From NCBI RefSeq assembly GCF_965228805.1, contig NZ_CBDDIE010000003.1:620001-684000 (forward strand): 64,000 nucleotides of DNA, given 5' to 3'. This document shows positions 59,655-64,000 of the stretch, piece by piece (positions within the stretch are counted from its first letter, which is position 1; every line of letters begins with the position of its first letter). The notes below the pieces were generated by a model. That model was given only the letters and a program-made list of their open reading frames with translations. It did not search any database and was not told the origin of the DNA. The translations under genes were made by a program, and so were the position numbers. Source of the stretch: JASBTN01 sp965228805 (GTDB lineage Bacteria; Pseudomonadota; Alphaproteobacteria; Rhodobacterales; Rhodobacteraceae).

Positions 59655-60961
59655 GCACCGGATACTTTCCCGTCGACCACATCCCCTTTGAGGGACCCGA
59701 CAGCACCAACCCACTGGCCTTTCGCCACTATGACAAGGACGAGCTGATCCTCGGCAAGCGGATGGAAGACCACCTGCGCTTTGCCGCCGCCTATTGGCAC
59801 AGCTTTGCTTGGCCAGGTGGGGACCCTTTTGGGGGGCAGACTTTCGAACGGCCCTGGTTCCCGGCCGACACCATGGCGCTTGCACGCCTCAAGGCCGATG
59901 TGGCATTCGAAATGTTCACGGCGCTCGGCGTCCCGTATTATTGCTTTCATGACGCCGATGTACGCCCGGAACTGGGCAGCTTCGCCGATAACACCCGCGC
60001 GCTGAACGATATCTGCGATTATTTTGGCGAGAAACAGGCCAGCACCGGGGTCAAGCTGCTCTGGGGCACGGCCAACCTGTTCACACACCGCCGTTACATG
60101 GCAGGCGCCGCCACCAACCCGGACCCCGAGGTGTTTGCCTATGCCGGGGCCACCATCAAGACCTGCATGGACGCGACCCACAGGCTGGGCGGCGAGAACT
60201 ATGTGCTCTGGGGTGGGCGCGAAGGCTACGAGACACTGCTGAACACCGACCTGGCCCGCGAGGATGCACAGATGGGGCGCATGCTGAACATGGTGGTCGA
60301 ATACAAGCACAAGATCGGCTTTCCGGGTCAGATCATGGTCGAACCCAAGCCGCAGGAGCCGTCGAAACACCAGTATGACTTCGATGTGGCCACCGTTTAC
60401 GGTTTCCTGAAACGCCATGGGCTGGAAGGCGAGGTTACGGTCAACATCGAACAGGGGCATGCAATCCTGGCCGGACACTCTTTCGAGCATGAAATCGCCA
60501 CGGCACAGGCCTTGGGCATCTTTGGCTCGATCGACATGAACCGGAACGACTACCAATCCGGCTGGGACACGGATCAGTTTCCCAACAATGTGCCCGAAGT
60601 GGCGCTGGCCTATTATCACATCCTGAAAGGCGGCGGGTTCGGTCGAGGCGGAACCAATTTCGACGCCAAGCTGCGGCGCCAATCGCTCGATGCCGAGGAT
60701 TTGCTGATCGCTCATATCGGTGGCATGGACACCTGCGCGCGCGGACTGAAGGCGGCGGCGGCCCTGATCGAGGACGGCACCTATGACGCCTTCGTTGAAA
60801 ACCGGTACTCCGGCTGGAATGGAGCTGAACCCAAGGCCATTCTGTCCGGGCAGCGCAGCCTGGAAGACCTGCTGGTTCTGGTCGAAGGCAATGAGCTGAG
60901 CCCGCAGCCCGTCTCGGGTAAGCAGGAATACCTCGAGAACCTGATCAACAGGTTCGTGTAA
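59651..60961 (+). CDS. xylA: Xylose isomerase
   Basis: A 436-residue class II xylose isomerase. Typical motifs are FEGPDSTNPLAFRHY at the N-terminus, the catalytic-His segment YYCFHDADVRPE, the metal-binding VEPKPQEPSKHQYD, and GHSFEHE. It converts D-xylose to D-xylulose, the XylB substrate. ATGA overlap with xylB; the next gene starts at the base after its stop. Confidence 0.97.
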   Translation: MSTGYFPVDHIPFEGPDSTNPLAFRHYDKDELILGKRMEDHLRFAAAYWHSFAWPGGDPFGGQTFERPWFPADTMALARLKADVAFEMFTALGVPYYCFHDADVRPELGSFADNTRALNDICDYFGEKQASTGVKLLWGTANLFTHRRYMAGAATNPDPEVFAYAGATIKTCMDATHRLGGENYVLWGGREGYETLLNTDLAREDAQMGRMLNMVVEYKHKIGFPGQIMVEPKPQEPSKHQYDFDVATVYGFLKRHGLEGEVTVNIEQGHAILAGHSFEHEIATAQALGIFGSIDMNRNDYQSGWDTDQFPNNVPEVALAYYHILKGGGFGRGGTNFDAKLRRQSLDAEDLLIAHIGGMDTCARGLKAAAALIEDGTYDAFVENRYSGWNGAEPKAILSGQRSLEDLLVLVEGNELSPQPVSGKQEYLENLINRFV

Positions 60962-62272
60962 ATGCGGCTGGTCGGGTGGATCCTGGGTCTCTGGTCAGGG
61001 CTGGCCATGGCCGGTCCCCTGCCCCATCCGGTCACAGATGCCGATTTCATGCCGACGTCCCCCGAAACGGTCGCGCTGGGGCGGCTTTTGTTTTTCGATC
61101 CGATACTGTCAGGCAGCAACAGCGTCTCCTGCGCGACCTGCCACCACCCCAGGCTGGGCACTTCGGACGGTTTGAGCCTTGGGCTGGGGGATGGGGCGAC
61201 CGGTCTGGGGATCGAGCGGGCGATTGACCCGACGAACCTGCCCGAACAGCGCATTCCCCGCAACGCACCCGCCCTGTTCAACCTGGGTGCGCTGGAGTTC
61301 ACCAGCCTGTTTCATGACGGCCGCCTGGAAGCGGATGCCACCAAACCAGGCGGCATTCGCACCCCCCTCGGTCAGGAGATGGTCGGCGGATTCACCGGCG
61401 TCCTGGCGGCTCAGACGATGTTCCCCGTGCTCTCGGCCGATGAAATGGCGGGCCACTACAGTGAGAACGAAATCAGCCAGGCCGTGCGCCTGGGTATGCT
61501 GGCCCATGACGGCGGGGCCTGGGATCTGATCGCGCGCAAGGTCGCGGCGATCCCCGAGTATCGCTACCGTTTCGACGCGGTCATCGGAGGTCGGCCGATC
61601 CGCTTCACCGACATCGCCAATGCAATGGCCGAGTTCATCGCTGCGGAATGGCGTGCGACGGACAGCCCGTTCGACCGGCATCTGGATGGGGCCGAGCCGC
61701 TTTCCGGCGCGGCGCTGGCCGGGATGGAGCTGTTTTATGGTCCCGCCGGTTGCGACAGCTGCCACTCTGGCCCGTTTCAGACCGACCACGGGTTTCACGC
61801 CATCGCCATGCCGCAGATCGGACCGGGCAAGGCGGAGCGGTTCGAAACCCACAGCCGCGACACGGGCCGGATCAGGGTGACCGGGCGGGCTGAAGATGCC
61901 TATCGCTTCCGCACCCCCAGCCTGCGCAACGTCGCGCTGACCGCGCCCTATGGACATTCCGGAGCCTACGCGACGCTTGAGGCCGTGGTGCGCCATCACC
62001 TGGACCCGGTTGCCGCGCTCAGAACCTATGACCCAACCCAGGTCCTTCTACCGGAATTTGCTGGGGCGACAGCCGGGGACATGGCGGTTCTGACCGATGC
62101 CGAGGAACTGGCGGCGATTGCTGCGGCGAACGAGCTGGCGCCGATGACGCTGTCCGATGCACAGGTCGATGCCCTGCTCGCCTTCCTCGGCGCGCTGACC
62201 GATCCGACCAGCGCAACCGGGCGGCTGGGCGTGCCAGAAACCGTGCCCAGCGGACTTAACGTGGATCAATGA
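60962..62272 (+). CDS. MauG/CcpA-like diheme cytochrome c peroxidase family protein
   Basis: A 436-residue periplasmic protein with a signal peptide (MRLVGWILGLWSGLAMA). It has two c-type heme sites, C57-A-T-C60-H61 and C264-D-S-C267-H268. The family segment YRFRTPSLRNVALTAPYGHSGAYATLEAVV lies near the second heme. It may reduce peroxide or catalyse MauG-like oxidation of a partner protein. It starts at the first base after the xylA stop, an odd neighbour for a sugar operon, and has only a weak ribosome site. Its 3' end overlaps the convergent FG-GAP gene by 17 nt. Confidence 0.9.
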   Translation: MRLVGWILGLWSGLAMAGPLPHPVTDADFMPTSPETVALGRLLFFDPILSGSNSVSCATCHHPRLGTSDGLSLGLGDGATGLGIERAIDPTNLPEQRIPRNAPALFNLGALEFTSLFHDGRLEADATKPGGIRTPLGQEMVGGFTGVLAAQTMFPVLSADEMAGHYSENEISQAVRLGMLAHDGGAWDLIARKVAAIPEYRYRFDAVIGGRPIRFTDIANAMAEFIAAEWRATDSPFDRHLDGAEPLSGAALAGMELFYGPAGCDSCHSGPFQTDHGFHAIAMPQIGPGKAERFETHSRDTGRIRVTGRAEDAYRFRTPSLRNVALTAPYGHSGAYATLEAVVRHHLDPVAALRTYDPTQVLLPEFAGATAGDMAVLTDAEELAAIAAANELAPMTLSDAQVDALLAFLGALTDPTSATGRLGVPETVPSGLNVDQ

Positions 62273-63776
62273 CGAATGAGGAGCCTTGGCGCCGCAGGAC
62301 GCTCAGCTGATCAGCCTTGAGTACCTGCCAGTCGGACACAGCGCCATCAGGCCAGATCGCACGCAGTTCGGCCTGCCTCGCAGGGCCCAACCCGAAATGC
62401 TCCCAGGCATGGGTTCCCCCGGCATGGCCGCCGCCCACGGTCAGCTCGCGGGTCTGAACGCGGTCGTCGCTGCGCAACTCGATCCAGGCGCCAATGGCAT
62501 GGCGGTTCGGACCCGGTTGCAGCAGCTTCACCTGCAACCAATGACCGGCGTCCTGTGTCACGTTCTGCCAAATCTCCATCGGCGCGCGGCGGTTCATCAC
62601 CACAAGGTCCAACAGCCCATCGTTGTTCAGATCGGTCAACGCCGCCCCTCGTGCGCGCGCTGTCGAAGCCACGCCCGCCTGAACAGACGCTTCCGTGAAA
62701 CCACCCGGCCCGGCGACCAGCAAAGAGTTCGGGTCTTCCAGCGCGTTCGAAGGCATCTGTTCGACATTGCCCTTTGCGATGAACACATCGTCCAACCCGT
62801 CGTTCTGTACATCGCCAAAGGCAATATGCCAGCCGGTCGAGGGGCGTCCATCATCGCCCAGATGCGGGCGATGGGCGGTGGTGCCCCAATTGAAAGGAAC
62901 GTCGCGGAAATGTGGTCCACCGGCCTCGGGCACCAGCATCTGGAGCCTCTGATCACCCATCGAGGACAGATAGACCTCGGGCAGACCATCCCCCGTGACA
63001 TCCCGACTGGCAATCCCCATGCCCCAGAGGCTGTGTGTCTGCCAGCCCTCTTCGCGCATATAAAGCCGCGCAGTCTCCTCCATCGCCCACATCTGTTCGG
63101 CGCCGCCGCGCACAAAGTAATGCCTGTCGTTGCTCAAACGAAGGTCCGCTCGGCCCTGGCGCCCCCAATCAGAAAACAGCGCCGACAGTGCGCAGAAGCC
63201 GGGGGTAAGCGTGGTGCCCACATACCGCCCCGCGACCGGACGGTAGAGTATGTTCACGTCGCAGGCCTCGAACGGTCCCTCGGGGTCGCTGCGATCCACA
63301 TAGTTGCCGAAAGCGAGAGTGGGCAGAGTATCGCCCTCCCAGGTCGCCGAGAAGGCCGTGGTCCAGCGGTCTTCGCTGGCAAACTCCATCTGGAACGGGG
63401 CGAAGCTGCAATCCGGTCCACCGCGCAGCAGCAGGTTCGGCCCGACACGCAGCACCGCCAGATCCAGCCAGCCATCACCGTCGATATCCAGCGGATAGGC
63501 CCCGGTGACACCGGTCAGGGCCAGCGCTTCGGGCGTGTCCTTGTCAAAGCCGATCCGCACGCTGCCCCGGTTGCGATAGAGCGCCGAAGGGGCCGCACCA
63601 CCGGCGGCGAAGAGGTCGGTAAACCCGTCATCGTCACAATCGAACGCGGCCACGCCGCCGCCCACGAAATGCTCCCATCCGCCTGAATAGACGTGATCCT
63701 CCACCTGAACAGGGGCAAATTGGGGGTTGGCCAGGGACATGCCGGGCAAAAGGGCGATAAGCCCGGCCCTAAGCAT
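62256..63776 (-). CDS. CRTAC1-like FG-GAP repeat protein with ASPIC/UnbV domain
   Basis: A 506-residue exported protein with an N-terminal signal peptide (MLRAGLIALLPGMSLA). Several FG-GAP/VCBS calcium-binding repeats are visible (FDCDDDGFTDLF, LDIDGDGWLDLAV, DVTGDGLPEVYLS, DVQNDGLDDVFIA, DLNNDGLLDLVVM). They are followed by an ASPIC/UnbV domain (ELTVGGGHAGGTHAWEHFGLG, IWPDGAVSDWQVL). Such proteins form beta-propellers for surface or partner binding. The start at MLRAGLIAL overlaps the stop of the ROK gene, so it is cotranscribed with that regulator and faces the MauG-like gene. Confidence 0.88.
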   Translation of the reverse strand: MLRAGLIALLPGMSLANPQFAPVQVEDHVYSGGWEHFVGGGVAAFDCDDDGFTDLFAAGGAAPSALYRNRGSVRIGFDKDTPEALALTGVTGAYPLDIDGDGWLDLAVLRVGPNLLLRGGPDCSFAPFQMEFASEDRWTTAFSATWEGDTLPTLAFGNYVDRSDPEGPFEACDVNILYRPVAGRYVGTTLTPGFCALSALFSDWGRQGRADLRLSNDRHYFVRGGAEQMWAMEETARLYMREEGWQTHSLWGMGIASRDVTGDGLPEVYLSSMGDQRLQMLVPEAGGPHFRDVPFNWGTTAHRPHLGDDGRPSTGWHIAFGDVQNDGLDDVFIAKGNVEQMPSNALEDPNSLLVAGPGGFTEASVQAGVASTARARGAALTDLNNDGLLDLVVMNRRAPMEIWQNVTQDAGHWLQVKLLQPGPNRHAIGAWIELRSDDRVQTRELTVGGGHAGGTHAWEHFGLGPARQAELRAIWPDGAVSDWQVLKADQLSVLRRQGSSFVIDPR

Positions 63777-64000
63777 TGGACATCGCCCGCACGGCCAGAT
63801 CGGTGACCCCCTCGATCCCATAGGCCGCCGCGCCGCGCGCCCACATCAGGTCGCCCCACTTGTGGATGCGCACCTCGGGCGGGGGGCTGTCGACCTGCAC
63901 CACCATGGATTTCATGTCGGCGATCACCTGATCGGCATAGAGGTAATCGAACTGCATGCGTTCGCCGGACAGGATGATCAGCTTGGGGTCGAAAATATTC
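63769..64000 (-). CDS. ROK-family regulator, C-terminal part (probable XylR)
   Basis: The visible 77 residues (beginning NIFDPKLIILSGERMQF, ending LAVRAMSNA) match the C-terminal end of ROK regulators, where the NIFDPxxIILSGE segment closes the sugar-kinase fold. The gene continues beyond the window. Its position next to xylBA and the AT-rich operator upstream of xylB suggest it is the xylose repressor XylR. The stop overlaps the start of the FG-GAP gene. Confidence 0.75.
   Translation of the reverse strand, partial: NIFDPKLIILSGERMQFDYLYADQVIADMKSMVVQVDSPPPEVRIHKWGDLMWARGAAAYGIEGVTDLAVRAMSNA

Overview
The window is a GC-rich chromosomal segment of an alphaproteobacterium, most likely a Rhodobacteraceae (Roseobacter-group) member. 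This rests on gene content and protein style: aerobic cobalamin synthesis with CobN, CobG and CobF, membrane urate hydroxylase PuuD, paired dimethylglycine-dehydrogenase-like proteins, and a ROK-type xylose regulator. It is dense with genes, and many neighbours overlap by ATGA or GTGA. I see no tRNA, rRNA, CRISPR array, insertion sequence or prophage.

Layout. 1-7782 (mostly minus strand) holds core genes: moaE (partial), moaD, pgsA, uvrC, a pteridine-reductase-like SDR, a Ca/Na antiporter, a 54-aa zinc-ribbon membrane protein, an S49 peptidase and an ABC-2 exporter pair. 7783-8245 is a hairpin-rich non-coding stretch upstream of a divergent EF-G-like GTPase (8246-10210). 10342-14984 is a MarR-MFP-RND efflux operon bounded by two clear terminators. 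15015-23484 is purine (urate to glyoxylate) catabolism: a class I amidotransferase, PuuD, a LysR regulator, UraH, a PuuE/OHCU-decarboxylase fusion, AllA, a UacT-type permease and AllE, with a frameshifted small secreted protein between the last two.

23912-39974 is cobalamin synthesis: cobO and an NnrS-family gene on the minus strand. On the plus strand a cobalamin riboswitch precedes a long operon (DUF1636 protein, cobW, N, G, H, I, J, L, E, M, B, A, F). cobK sits inverted inside this operon, and its start codon overlaps that of cobL in one CATG. 40078-42178 is a ROK regulator plus fructokinase.

42179-53112 (minus) is a tightly coupled catabolic operon: an MttB-family corrinoid methyltransferase, aldehyde dehydrogenase, HemL-like aminotransferase, two FAD/GcvT-fusion demethylases, a possible 63-aa ORF and a ThDP enzyme. 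A LysR gene is divergent from it. I infer that it strips methyl groups from a quaternary or methylated amine, feeding methyls to B12 and folate. 54217-57997 holds a lincosamide/aminoglycoside-type nucleotidyltransferase homologue, a TonB-dependent receptor and a divergent AraC regulator. 58136-64000 is xylose use: a promoter with an overlapping inverted repeat, xylB, xylA, a MauG/CcpA-like diheme protein, an opposing FG-GAP/ASPIC-UnbV protein, and the C-terminus of a ROK regulator (probably XylR) cut by the window end.

The least explained items are the methylated-amine operon, three hairpin-dense non-coding islands (7836-8096, 22481-22649, 23523-23759), the cobK/cobL shared start, and an EF-G paralogue that lacks the catalytic histidine.
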